Origin: CALBJU01 sp965247125
Lineage (GTDB): Bacteria; Bacteroidota; Rhodothermia; Rhodothermales; UBA10348
Assembly: GCA_965247125.1 (NCBI GenBank)
Contig: CBDFGO010000003.1
Span: 930,001-994,000 of the forward strand
Length of the DNA stretch: 64,000 nt
Reading direction: 5' to 3'
Under the pieces are notes generated by a model that searched no databases, was not told the origin of the DNA, and saw nothing but the letters and a program-made list of their open reading frames with translations. Every line of letters begins with the position of its first letter. Position 1 is the first letter of the stretch. A program made the position numbers and the translations under genes. Positions 33,121-41,760 of this stretch are shown piece after piece.

Positions 33121-34206
33121 ATGCGTTTTTATTTGCGCTTTTTGCTTCTCTTCAGCCTGATCGGTGTATCAGTGTTCTCCGTTAAATCGGTCCAAGCGCA
33201 GCGAATTGCCAAATATGGCGCAGATTTTCTAGCCGGTGGAGTTGGTGCACGGGCTCTTGCGATGGGAGGAGCGTATATCGCAGTTTCCGACGATGTGTAT
33301 GCCGGATTCTGGAATCCCGCCGGGTTGCATCATGTGAAGATGGCTGAAGCCTCGTATATGCACGCGGAGAGGTTTGCGGGGGTCGTTTCGTTCGATTATG
33401 CAGGTTTTGCAACTCCCTTTTCGGATAAAAGCGTAATAGGAATAACCCTGATTCGGAGTGGCGTCAATGATATTAAAAACACCCTCGACGCATGGGATCC
33501 GGAACGTAATCAACCAAAACTCGATCCTCAGAGTTCAATCTCGACCTTTTCAGCAGCTGATTATGCTTTATTCATTGGGTATGGACGAAAAGTGAACGAT
33601 AAGCTCGCTATTGGAGTGACCTCCAAGATTATTCGGCGATCCATCGGGGAGTTCGCGCAGGCATGGGGTTATTCGATGGATGTTGGTGTTCAGTATCGTA
33701 GTAACTCCTGGGCTTTCGGTCTTACCATTCAGGATGTAACCACGATGCTGCAGTCGTGGTCGGTCGATACGGGAAGCTTGGCAAATTTAAAAGATGTTTT
33801 TGGAGATGACCTACCTGAAGGCGGCACTGAAGTGGTTTTGCCCGTGTTGCGTTTCGGTGCAGCGAGATCATTCGAGTACTCAAAGGGAAGATTGCTCGTG
33901 AGTATGGATGCCGACGTGGCATTCGATGGACACAGTGCAAACAGCTTTGGTGCTGGCGACGTGTCCATACATCCGCGGATGGGTGCAGAGTACAGCTACG
34001 CGGACGTCGTAGCATGCCGTGCCGGATTTAATCGCATTCAAAGTGTAGATGGAGTGGGGCTCGACCTCACACCTTCGATCGGCGCTGGCATTCGATTGGG
34101 ACAGGCAGCCCTCGACTACGGCTTTGGAGATTTTGCAGGCCTGGTATCTGATCTTGGATACTCTCATCGCATATCTGTTCAGTACGCCTTCTCTTCTGGA
34201 GAATGA
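33121..34206 (+). CDS. PorV/PorQ-family outer-membrane protein (second copy)
   Basis: The open frame begins at 33004, but the ATG at 33121 directly precedes a signal peptide (RFYLRFLLLFSLIGVSVFSV, cleavage near VQAQ), giving 361 residues. The family block is clear: GADFLAGGVGARALAMGGAY and DDVYAGFWNPAGLHHVKMAE. The rest is a FadL-like barrel. This is the second member of the family in the window, after 8827-9846. It sits between rsmB and a glycosyltransferase gene, sharing 4 bp with the latter. A T9SS or outer-membrane transport role is likely but not proved. Confidence 0.8.
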   Translation: MRFYLRFLLLFSLIGVSVFSVKSVQAQRIAKYGADFLAGGVGARALAMGGAYIAVSDDVYAGFWNPAGLHHVKMAEASYMHAERFAGVVSFDYAGFATPFSDKSVIGITLIRSGVNDIKNTLDAWDPERNQPKLDPQSSISTFSAADYALFIGYGRKVNDKLAIGVTSKIIRRSIGEFAQAWGYSMDVGVQYRSNSWAFGLTIQDVTTMLQSWSVDTGSLANLKDVFGDDLPEGGTEVVLPVLRFGAARSFEYSKGRLLVSMDADVAFDGHSANSFGAGDVSIHPRMGAEYSYADVVACRAGFNRIQSVDGVGLDLTPSIGAGIRLGQAALDYGFGDFAGLVSDLGYSHRISVQYAFSSGE

Positions 34207-35225
34207 GCCCGAACTCACATACTGGCAGCATCTCTCTCGTAATTCCGGTCTACAACGAGGAATCTATGCTTCCCCTGCTCATCAGGGAGATAGAAGCGTT
34301 CCGAGAATCCCGTGAGGAAAGAATCGGAGTAATTCTGGTGGATGACGGCAGTACCGATGCAACGGCGACACTCGCCCGCTCGCTGACTAGCGAGCTTCGA
34401 GGCTATACGTTGGTCGCGTTCACCCGAAATTTCGGCCATCAACTGGCTGTTACGGCGGGTATTGAGGTCTGTACAGACGATGCTGCAATCGTGATGGACG
34501 CTGATCTACAGGATCCGCTCGATGTCGCAGGTAAAATGATAGACGCTTGGCACGAGGGATTTGATGTGGTCTACGGAGTTCGTACACAGCGCAATGACGT
34601 CGGATGGTTCCAACGCGTTACAGCACGGTTGTACTATCGATTTTTCCGCTCCTTTACGGGAGTTGAAGCGCCGGTGGATGCTGGTGACTTTCGGTTGTTG
34701 TCAAAAAAAGTCATGAAAGCATATCGACAACTTGGAGAGCAACAACCGTATGTGCGGGGTCTGATCGCGTGGCTCGGATTCAATCAGAAAGCGATCGAGT
34801 ATGTGCGACCGGGCGGGCTTGCCGGATCCACCAAGTATCCATGGAGAAGGAGATTCGAGCTGGCCCTGGACGGAATTGCTTCGTTCTCAGGGAAGCCTCT
34901 TCGGTATGCGATGCGCATGGGAGTCGCGGTGTCAGCTGGATCGATTGTCGGGCTGATCTGGGTATTGTTCACCAAGTATGTTTTTCAAACAGCGATAACG
35001 GGCTGGGCATCGCTCATCTTTGTGGCTTTTTTCTTCGGGGGCTTACAACTGTTTTTTCTGGGAGTCCTGGGTTCGTATTTGGCGCGGGTCTACGATGAAG
35101 TAAAAGGCCGACCCAGGTACGTAATCCAGGAGATCTGGCTTTCCGGAGACGACGCTTCCGGGAGCGTTCAGGAAGATGACGAGTTGGTGACTTCGACCCA
35201 TTTTACCAGGTTGGAAGAAGAGTGA
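34203..35225 (+). CDS. Membrane-anchored family 2 glycosyltransferase
   Basis: This 340-residue enzyme has a GT-A domain of DPM1/GtrB type: ISLVIPVYNEESMLPLLI, VILVDDGSTDATA, FTRNFGHQLAVTAGIE, and the metal-binding DADLQDPLD. Two transmembrane helices close the protein (about 235-260 and 270-300). Such enzymes transfer a sugar from a nucleotide donor to undecaprenyl phosphate for later use outside the membrane. Its start overlaps the PorV-like stop and its stop overlaps the TonB start (GTGA). Donor sugar unknown. Confidence 0.9.
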   Translation: MSPNSHTGSISLVIPVYNEESMLPLLIREIEAFRESREERIGVILVDDGSTDATATLARSLTSELRGYTLVAFTRNFGHQLAVTAGIEVCTDDAAIVMDADLQDPLDVAGKMIDAWHEGFDVVYGVRTQRNDVGWFQRVTARLYYRFFRSFTGVEAPVDAGDFRLLSKKVMKAYRQLGEQQPYVRGLIAWLGFNQKAIEYVRPGGLAGSTKYPWRRRFELALDGIASFSGKPLRYAMRMGVAVSAGSIVGLIWVLFTKYVFQTAITGWASLIFVAFFFGGLQLFFLGVLGSYLARVYDEVKGRPRYVIQEIWLSGDDASGSVQEDDELVTSTHFTRLEEE

Positions 35226-35980
35226 AAAAAGAGGATTGGACCGGAGTTTCGATCAGTTTGGGCGTTCATCTCGTTCTGCTGATCATGTTGTCCCTGCTCA
35301 CGGCAGCGGCCACGGACGAACGTCCCATGGGGTTTCTGGAAGTCGAATTTGGAGACTTCAAGGAAGGGCGACCGGTTCAGCGGGCTCCCGAACGAGTAGA
35401 CCCGGAGCCGGATGAGGTGGAGCCGGATGAAGAAGTTGAAGAGCGGCCCGCAGTAGCTCCTCCTGATGAAGTGAAGCCGGTTGAGTTACCCAGCGAGAAT
35501 CTGGACATCCCCGATGAAGAAATTATCGAAACACCTGAGGCTGATATCATCGCTCCCGAAAAGAGTGTGACGGTAGAAGAAGAGGTGGCGGAAGAACCGG
35601 AGCCTGAGCGGGAAGTCGTCCAACCTTTGGGGAGCGGCTCGTTGACCGCCGATGACGGCACCGACAGCGGTGATGAGGGGGAGGCGACCGAAGAGGTAGC
35701 TTCTGCACCGTATCGGATTGAAGGGCTGAATCGGGCCCCGACCAGTACGCCCCTGCCTATCTACTCAGACTCTGCGCCGGATGATGTTCGAATCAGTATC
35801 AGAATTACTGTAGATCCACAGGGCCGAATTATCCGAAGGATTCCGTTGATCAAGGGCGATCCAAACCTGGAGAGAGAAGTGATGAATGCACTACTCAGGT
35901 GGCGATTCAATGCGCTCCCGGTTGATGCTCCCCAAGAGAATCAGCTTGGCACGGTCTCTTTCCGATTCCGCCGTCACTGA
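35222..35980 (+). CDS. TonB-family energy-transducing protein
   Basis: This 252-residue protein starts at a GTG overlapping the glycosyltransferase stop. One N-terminal membrane helix (VSISLGVHLVLLIMLSLLTA) is followed by a long Pro/Glu/Asp-rich periplasm-spanning region (about 50-155). A C-terminal TonB domain follows, with VRISIRITVDPQGRIIRR and EREVMNALLRWRFNALP. It would energise the outer-membrane receptors of this cell with ExbB/ExbD partners, which are not encoded nearby. The spanning region is unusually acidic rather than Pro/Lys-rich. Confidence 0.88.
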   Translation: MKKEDWTGVSISLGVHLVLLIMLSLLTAAATDERPMGFLEVEFGDFKEGRPVQRAPERVDPEPDEVEPDEEVEERPAVAPPDEVKPVELPSENLDIPDEEIIETPEADIIAPEKSVTVEEEVAEEPEPEREVVQPLGSGSLTADDGTDSGDEGEATEEVASAPYRIEGLNRAPTSTPLPIYSDSAPDDVRISIRITVDPQGRIIRRIPLIKGDPNLEREVMNALLRWRFNALPVDAPQENQLGTVSFRFRRH

Positions 35981-35994
35981 TCCGGGCTCAAGGG

Positions 35995-37428
35995 TCATTT
36001 TCGCGTCGTCATCCCAGCAATCCATTCCTGAACGTTCAACCCACCCCAGATCTTTGGGAAAAGGCTCTGGACGGAGTTCGGACTCTCGGTGGAGACGAAT
36101 CCAAGTCCAAGGCTCATCGGACCAGATCGGACAATTACCAACCGAGTTCTTCCCAACGGAGGTTTCAGTTTCTCGATGGGGATGAGCCCGCGCAGGAAAT
36201 AGGACGTCACGTCATCCGATTTAATCTCGGCAATCCCGGCTTCAGCGTTGGCGCCCATCCTTTGTGCAAGCGCCGTAGAGAACCGAGTGGGCTCAGATTT
36301 TCGATTCAGGCCGATCATTCCCACAGACAGGTATTCCAGCGTGGGCGGTATGCCGAATGTTGAACACAATCGATCATACTTGCCTCCGGTTTCGATAGAC
36401 GCGAGACCTGTGAAAGCGGAAGGCCGCAATCCAAATGCGCTCCACGGCCATGAGTTGGCATCGATGGGTGCAGGATTCGTCACCTCCGAAGAAGTGAGTA
36501 TTTCGATCGCGGGAGAGCCTTTTCCCTTTTTTTCCAGCACTCCGATGAAAAATCCGTCAGTATCGTTTTTATGCGGCCAAATCCTGATCGACTTGCAGAG
36601 AGAATCATCATATCTCGTTCCCTGCCATGATCTTAAGCCCGGTGAAGTGCGAAACTCCGGGAGATCAATAGTCTCAAGTTTGACCTGCTGTTCTTCTTCT
36701 GGTTGGGTAATTACCCGATTGAGAATAGCTTCATTTTCTTCCGGTGCATAAGTGCAGGTAGAGTACACAATGCGCCCACCCTGTCGTGTCAGCCGTATGG
36801 CGGCTCTCAGGATTGATTCTTGAGTACGCTCCAACTCGGACCGTCTATCGGGATGCTGCGGCCTCAGAACATTCGAGTGCTTTCTGGACGTTCCCTCACA
36901 CGAACACGGCACGTCGGCAAGAACGGTGTCAAATGTGTCATTAACATCGGGAAAATGTCGAGCATCGTAGTTGGTTACGGATACGTTCGCGAGTCCCAGG
37001 CGATCTATGGTCCCGCGCAGTACGTGAAGGCGCGATCTTGAAATATCGTTCGCTACAACGCCGCCCTCATCTCCGATCGCGGCCGCGAGCTGGGCCGTCT
37101 TGTTACCCGGAGCGGCGCACATATCCAGAATCAGGTCCCCCGGCTTAGGCCTCGCAAGAATTGCAGGAATCATCGCGACCGCTTCTTGAATCAAAATGGA
37201 TCCGGTCAAAAATGCATTCGCAAAAAGGGGGTCCTGCTTCCAATTGCGATACGCATCTGGATGCCAGGAGAGAGCAGAAGCGCCCGCATTTCGCAACAGG
37301 TCGTGTCCAAAACTCTGCCTGGGCAACACCCAACAGGTTGGACGATGTGGGGCGCCACAGGCTTCCACAAAAAGGTCGAAATCGTCGACAATATCCCGAT
37401 ATCTGTCCAGGACTGTTGTTCGAGTCAT
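35995..37428 (-). CDS. RsmF-like rRNA (cytosine-C5)-methyltransferase
   Basis: This 477-residue NOL1/NOP2/Sun-family methyltransferase has the SAM site LILDMCAAPGNKTAQLAAAI (motif I), the Pro-Cys DVPCSCEGTSRK and the catalytic Cys YSTCTYAPEENEAI. A C-terminal PUA-like extension distinguishes it from RsmB, as in E. coli RsmF (YebU). The likely target is 16S or 23S rRNA. It is the last gene of a minus-strand run, starting one base after the receptor-like gene ends. It converges with tonB 14 bp away. Confidence 0.87.
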   Translation of the reverse strand: MTRTTVLDRYRDIVDDFDLFVEACGAPHRPTCWVLPRQSFGHDLLRNAGASALSWHPDAYRNWKQDPLFANAFLTGSILIQEAVAMIPAILARPKPGDLILDMCAAPGNKTAQLAAAIGDEGGVVANDISRSRLHVLRGTIDRLGLANVSVTNYDARHFPDVNDTFDTVLADVPCSCEGTSRKHSNVLRPQHPDRRSELERTQESILRAAIRLTRQGGRIVYSTCTYAPEENEAILNRVITQPEEEQQVKLETIDLPEFRTSPGLRSWQGTRYDDSLCKSIRIWPHKNDTDGFFIGVLEKKGKGSPAIEILTSSEVTNPAPIDANSWPWSAFGLRPSAFTGLASIETGGKYDRLCSTFGIPPTLEYLSVGMIGLNRKSEPTRFSTALAQRMGANAEAGIAEIKSDDVTSYFLRGLIPIEKLKPPLGRTRLVIVRSGPMSLGLGFVSTESPNSVQSLFPKIWGGLNVQEWIAGMTTRK

Positions 37429-37429
37429 G

Positions 37430-39367
37430 TCAGGAGGGATTTTCTGGGGCGGCGAGCATAATGCGAAGGGATAGCCTCACTGCAAACTGTTGTATCACTC
37501 CCGCGGGATGGGTTCGAACGCGAGCGTCTGCCAGATTCAGAAACGAAATTCCGACCTGTATTCGCGGTCCGAAAAGGCTTTTTCTCACGGTGCCTTCAAA
37601 TTCAACAGTGGTTGTAATCTCCCCGGTGTCAGACGTGATATATTCGGGCCACTGCATTCTCGAGGTGATCCGAAGGGCGCCGAAAAACGTAAGTCGTTCG
37701 AAGGCATGGGAGCTGATAGATGCCGAGAAGCGGTGACGCGGAAATCCCGTAAAATGCCTCCAGAACACCGAATCTCCGTTGGAAGAGACATGGTAAAACT
37801 GGTAGGACAGGCGGCTTGAGGTTGACAAAGAATGACGAAAAAAGACTCCCAGGCTTCGCGAGACAACCCAGCCTGCACGACCGCTGATGTAAGAGGTGCT
37901 CGGGATGAAAGGGCCCACACCAAACCGTTGAGTGATTATCCGGTCGGGAAGGGTCAAACCCGACGCATATCGAACGTTCAGGCCTGCCTGGAACGAAAGG
38001 ACTTCAGAAAGGGGATAGGTCAGTTCAAATCCGGCCTCATAGATGTTCTCTGACGTTCGATCTGTATTGAAGGAGACATCGTCTGCCCACTCACCGAATG
38101 ACACACCAAGAGACAGAAGTTCGCGCATCGACCACAGATTTCTTCTGACTCCGCCGGAATAATGTGCATTGATTCGGATCTGTGCACCATTATCAAGACT
38201 CCGAGACAGTGCGGAAGCGAGATTAATCGTCCTGGAGTCATCGTCAGAGAAAGGCCCGGACGTGTGGGAAAGTTCGCCTGTTGTCGTCCATCTGGTTCGC
38301 GAAGCGCTCACACTCAGAGAAAATCGTGCAAACACTGCAGATTCTCGGTGGGAGCCAAAGGTCGAGATCTGGTCGACTTCGTTGATTCGTCCTCCACCGG
38401 CTATCTCTAGAATAGCAGCGCCTATAGAATGTTCAACAAACAATTCTCCCGAAGACTCGCGAAGTTGCAACTCGCCCGGCAGGCTGATTATTGCTGTTCG
38501 ATTCTGTATCTCAAATCTGTCAAAACTGGCCCGCACACCGACCCGGTTCCTGGACGACGTGTTGATCAGGCTTGACGTTTTGAGCCAGGTCCAACGCTGT
38601 CTGTTGGGCCACTCCCATCCGGCAAACTCGCTGAACAGATGATCCTTTTTATGCGCACTGCCCCCGCGAATATGGATCTCGACTCGACTTGTCTCGAGCA
38701 ATAATCGGACGTGGGGAGCAAAGATTGTCACAACAGGCTGCTTCTCCTCGCCGTAAACGCGCCACATTCGGCCCGACGTCACTTCGTCGGTGAGATGATA
38801 GAGGTCCGTATTCAGGCCGGCCTGGACGAAGAACGGTCGCCGTCCATAGGACATTCGCAAGTTGGCAACGGGTCCGCTCCGGTCAACGTTTGACAGTGTG
38901 GAGTCGGCGTAGATGGCGGGGCCGGGATCGCCCGTCTCATTGACTACGGCCGCGGATCCTCGCAGGAGAAATCCTTGTGGTTTGTCGGTACGAATCGAGA
39001 CCATGCCGTCCGCCAGTCTGCCCTGCGGCAGAATGGTGATTTCGGGCGTGTACTCGATCTTCGAAATATCAGAGGGTGAAACCGGAATAAACTCGGTGAT
39101 GGATCTGTCCAGGAAAAAGAAAGGCATGCTCATTCCATCGACCAGGATAGTAGGCCCTTCCCCATGAAGACCGCTAAGACCCGATCCGATAAATCGGAGT
39201 GTGTATCGGTCGGTCGACCAGGAGTGCAGCGGATGGAGAGTTCGGAGTAGTTCTGACAAGCGAACGGCGTTGCGAGATTGGAGCTCGTCTCGATCCCACG
39301 TCGCTTCCTGGGCCGAAGCGTATGGACACAGAGCGCAGAACAGAATTATGACGAGGAAGCACCTCAT
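37430..39367 (-). CDS. TonB-receptor-like outer-membrane protein
   Basis: This 645-residue protein has a signal peptide (ending ASAQ, about residue 19) and a plug-like region at about 30-125 (GEGPTILVDGMSMPFFFLD, SDISKIEYTPEITILPQGR). A barrel of many amphipathic strands follows and ends LSLRIMLAAPENPS, without the usual final aromatic residue. It is shorter than most TonB-dependent receptors. No TonB box is obvious, so energised import is uncertain. Its start overlaps the preceding barrel gene by ATGA. The operon also holds a Wzi-like protein, suggesting an envelope or polysaccharide role. Confidence 0.72.
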   Translation of the reverse strand: MRCFLVIILFCALCPYASAQEATWDRDELQSRNAVRLSELLRTLHPLHSWSTDRYTLRFIGSGLSGLHGEGPTILVDGMSMPFFFLDRSITEFIPVSPSDISKIEYTPEITILPQGRLADGMVSIRTDKPQGFLLRGSAAVVNETGDPGPAIYADSTLSNVDRSGPVANLRMSYGRRPFFVQAGLNTDLYHLTDEVTSGRMWRVYGEEKQPVVTIFAPHVRLLLETSRVEIHIRGGSAHKKDHLFSEFAGWEWPNRQRWTWLKTSSLINTSSRNRVGVRASFDRFEIQNRTAIISLPGELQLRESSGELFVEHSIGAAILEIAGGGRINEVDQISTFGSHRESAVFARFSLSVSASRTRWTTTGELSHTSGPFSDDDSRTINLASALSRSLDNGAQIRINAHYSGGVRRNLWSMRELLSLGVSFGEWADDVSFNTDRTSENIYEAGFELTYPLSEVLSFQAGLNVRYASGLTLPDRIITQRFGVGPFIPSTSYISGRAGWVVSRSLGVFFRHSLSTSSRLSYQFYHVSSNGDSVFWRHFTGFPRHRFSASISSHAFERLTFFGALRITSRMQWPEYITSDTGEITTTVEFEGTVRKSLFGPRIQVGISFLNLADARVRTHPAGVIQQFAVRLSLRIMLAAPENPS

Positions 39368-40038
39368 CGGAAAAATCCCTTCAACCAGCCGGGAGACCTG
39401 AGATCCAGCGTGATTCCAATCGAGAAATCTGTGTATTCGAGGCGTGGACGTGTGTAGAGGCGGACTCCACGAAATTCGGCGAAGCCGTGGGTGTTATCCG
39501 TGATTTTGCTCAGAAGCCGTACAAAGGGGGCGACGATTATTTCAGACTCAAAGCGATCGCCCTGGGACTCATCAATATCTATCATCATGAACACGTTTCC
39601 GACCAACAACCCGCCTTCAAGCCCGACGCGATTTTCCGATGACGCTAAGGATGACGTTGAGATGGACCAACCGGCAAGGAGTGACAGCGCCTGAAAATCA
39701 GGAAGCGACGATTCGTTCGTCGTCCAGGGTGCCCAGCCGATCTCGAGTTCGAGGCGGCCCCGGTAGTACGGTGTAGAGGCTGATAGCTTCGCGCCGAGTC
39801 CGGCTTGCCACTCTTCGAAGCCGGCTGCTCGTGAGATCAGAGACGGCGCCAGCGCGATTCGAACAGTTTCAAAGCCCGCCTTCTTCTCATCAATTGCTTC
39901 TGATTGAGCGTGACTTGATTGGCACGCCAGCAAGGCGATCCAGAGCACGAGTAGAGCGGTAAATGGTCGGATCAAGAAGGTAGCCCTAATAGGCCTGTGT
40001 CCAGTTGAAACGATAGGAAAGAGACGCAGAACCGACAA
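39364..40038 (-). CDS. Outer-membrane beta-barrel protein, hypothetical
   Basis: The longest frame gives 224 residues and overlaps the Wzi-like gene by 53 bp. A TTG at 39975 would start 11 bases after that gene and directly precede the hydrophobic leader (RPFTALLVLWIALLACQSSHAQ), so it may be the true start. The mature part shows alternating strands of a small barrel (YRGRLELEIGWAPW, FAEFRGVRLYTRPRLEY) ending SPGWLKGFFR. I do not recognise the family. Gene order, Wzi-like then this then the receptor-like protein, points to a joint envelope function. Confidence 0.65.
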   Translation of the reverse strand: MSVLRLFPIVSTGHRPIRATFLIRPFTALLVLWIALLACQSSHAQSEAIDEKKAGFETVRIALAPSLISRAAGFEEWQAGLGAKLSASTPYYRGRLELEIGWAPWTTNESSLPDFQALSLLAGWSISTSSLASSENRVGLEGGLLVGNVFMMIDIDESQGDRFESEIIVAPFVRLLSKITDNTHGFAEFRGVRLYTRPRLEYTDFSIGITLDLRSPGWLKGFFR

Positions 40039-41515
40039 ACTCGGTGGAGCTCCGTCCCTTCATGTGATGCTGATTGGTGGTAATATTAAGGCCGGCATCG
40101 AAGCGCACATCCAAACGTTGACTCACCAGGCCCAGAGCGCGAATGGAGGGGCGAAACGTGCGTTCGACCGTTCCATCCAGAATGAGATCCGCCGAATCGT
40201 GGGAGGGAAAGGCATTGTGGACGTCCTGTTCGCCCTGAAAGAGGATATCGATGCCGGGCGAAATTCTCCAGCCGGGTAATTTCAGCCAGTGGGCTGCAAT
40301 ACGGAGTGTAATGAAATCCGAAAATTGGGTGCCAATTCCGCGCCCCAGGTACAGATACTTACCTTCATTTTGCGGCGAATTGTAGGTGCGTGAGGTTACG
40401 AGTGTACCGCTGATGGAGAGGTCGAAGTCAGGGGTCAGTCCGGCCCGATACACGGTGAGACTTGCCGCTACAGATGCAGGTTCATTTCCATTCAGTATGT
40501 CGAAGTCATCCAGGGCGATCTGACCCTGGATCAGTGTAGTGGGTGCCTGAAACTGGAAGAAAAGGCCCAAAAGGCCATTATTCTCCTCGTTTTTAGGCTT
40601 TTCATCCACGGAGAGCAGGGCCAGCTGAAACGGATTCAGAAATTTCAGGGATAATCCGCTGTTGGAGCCTGAATACAGGATTGAATGCATCAATCCCACG
40701 GACCAGCGCCCCGGTTTGGAAAAAGTCAGTTTATGTGCCGCCAGGTACCGTCGCTCGCTTCCCGTACCGACCGAGTCATCTCCGGCAACGCCGGTGAACC
40801 TTCCGTCTCCTGTGATGCTGTCCAGCTCGGAGATACTCGATCTAAGATTGAGGCGAGGAGTCCCCAGCCGGAACGAGAGGTGATCCATTGGACGTGGATT
40901 GTCGCTCAGGATGAGGCCGGGTTGCCCGTACCCTCCCCAATGTTGTCTGACACGGCCCAGAAGAAAGGAAGCATACTTGCCGTCGTAGGATACGTAAGCA
41001 TTCTCAGGCCGGATGGCCCAGCGGTGTGCCGTATCGAGCCCATCGGGGTCCCGGTCGTAATAGCGATCGTGCCTCCAGCCCCAGGCACCCGTCCAATTCC
41101 CGGCACTAAACCAGGACTCGAAGGAAACGAGTGAATAGACTACACTGGAGGGACTTCTCTCCGTACGAAGGAGATCGGAGCGCTCCTGCGTCGCGATCGT
41201 GCTTCCGCCACGAATCCGGATACCTGTGGCCGTTTTACCCTTCGGAAAGGTGTGTAATCGGTCTGCGATTCTTCGGAACCACTCTTTCTCGGGAAGCGGA
41301 GCTCCGGCGAGCGAGCTGTCGATGGAGAGCTGATAGTCCCGTTCGAGATATGGAAGGGCACCCGGGTCCAGATTCGCCAGATATCCGCGAGCGAGAAGTG
41401 AATTCGAGACCCATAAAACTGGATCGTCAGCGGGCAAGATGGGGCCGTTTTGTGCTCGGGCTTCGACCGAGCACAAAAAAAGTATCGCAATGGTGGCAAC
41501 GAGGCTACGAGTCAT
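39986..41515 (-). CDS. Wzi-like capsule assembly family protein
   Basis: This 509-residue outer-membrane protein has a signal peptide (MTRSLVATIAILFLCSVEAR, cut near RAQ). Conserved Wzi-family-like segments include GRVRQHWGGYGQPGLILSD, FRLGTPRLNLRSSISEL and LKFLNPFQLALL, followed by barrel strands. Wzi helps attach capsule to the cell surface in E. coli; distant homologues in Bacteroidota have unproved roles. An exact 12-bp inverted repeat lies in codons 13-23. The gene is first in its operon and divergent from a polyprenyl sugar-phosphotransferase gene, which fits a polysaccharide role. Confidence 0.75.
   Translation of the reverse strand: MTRSLVATIAILFLCSVEARAQNGPILPADDPVLWVSNSLLARGYLANLDPGALPYLERDYQLSIDSSLAGAPLPEKEWFRRIADRLHTFPKGKTATGIRIRGGSTIATQERSDLLRTERSPSSVVYSLVSFESWFSAGNWTGAWGWRHDRYYDRDPDGLDTAHRWAIRPENAYVSYDGKYASFLLGRVRQHWGGYGQPGLILSDNPRPMDHLSFRLGTPRLNLRSSISELDSITGDGRFTGVAGDDSVGTGSERRYLAAHKLTFSKPGRWSVGLMHSILYSGSNSGLSLKFLNPFQLALLSVDEKPKNEENNGLLGLFFQFQAPTTLIQGQIALDDFDILNGNEPASVAASLTVYRAGLTPDFDLSISGTLVTSRTYNSPQNEGKYLYLGRGIGTQFSDFITLRIAAHWLKLPGWRISPGIDILFQGEQDVHNAFPSHDSADLILDGTVERTFRPSIRALGLVSQRLDVRFDAGLNITTNQHHMKGRSSTEFVGSASLSYRFNWTQAY
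41448..41478. other. 12-bp inverted repeat inside the Wzi-like signal-peptide coding region
   Basis: TTTTGTGCTCGG, a 7-base loop and its exact complement form a strong hairpin over codons 13-23. In the minus-strand mRNA a U-run precedes rather than follows the hairpin, so it is not a standard terminator for this gene. It could slow early translation or transcription. Confidence 0.55.
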
Positions 41516-41607
41516 ATCAATTTCCCTTCTCGTTTGCCAAACTAGGTGAACATCGGCAGATATTCAGGGTTTGCAGGACAACAAAGTAGAATCCGACACT
41601 GCGTATC

Positions 41608-41672
41608 CAGATCGTATTTTCAGATCCTTATTTCAGATCCTTATTTCAGATCTTGTTTTCAGATTGTGGTAA
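41608..41672. repeat. 13-bp tandem repeat array in divergent promoter region
   Basis: Five consecutive 13-base units begin at 41608, 41621, 41634, 41647 and 41660. The middle two are identical (CAGATCCTTATTT); the first and fourth differ in a few bases; the fifth keeps only CAGAT-GT. The array is in the 245-bp gap between the Wzi-like gene and the sugar phosphotransferase gene. Such arrays can change copy number by slipped replication or hold repeated binding sites. No other structure stands out in the gap. Confidence 0.85.
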
Positions 41673-41760
41673 CCGGTCCCATTTGCTTCCCGAATTTCAG
41701 CATTCTAGCTTTTCCACACAGACTTTCATCTGAGCGGCAAGGCCGAATCGAACGTTTCGA

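Noticed and set aside
31648..37428. DNA-modification system from two cytosine-C5 methyltransferases
   Set aside because: Both have the Pro-Cys and Thr-Cys motifs of the RNA-modifying RsmB/RsmF families, and no restriction enzyme gene is nearby.
41608..41672. CRISPR-like array
   Set aside because: The 13-bp units are directly adjacent with no spacers, and no cas genes are present; it is a plain tandem repeat.
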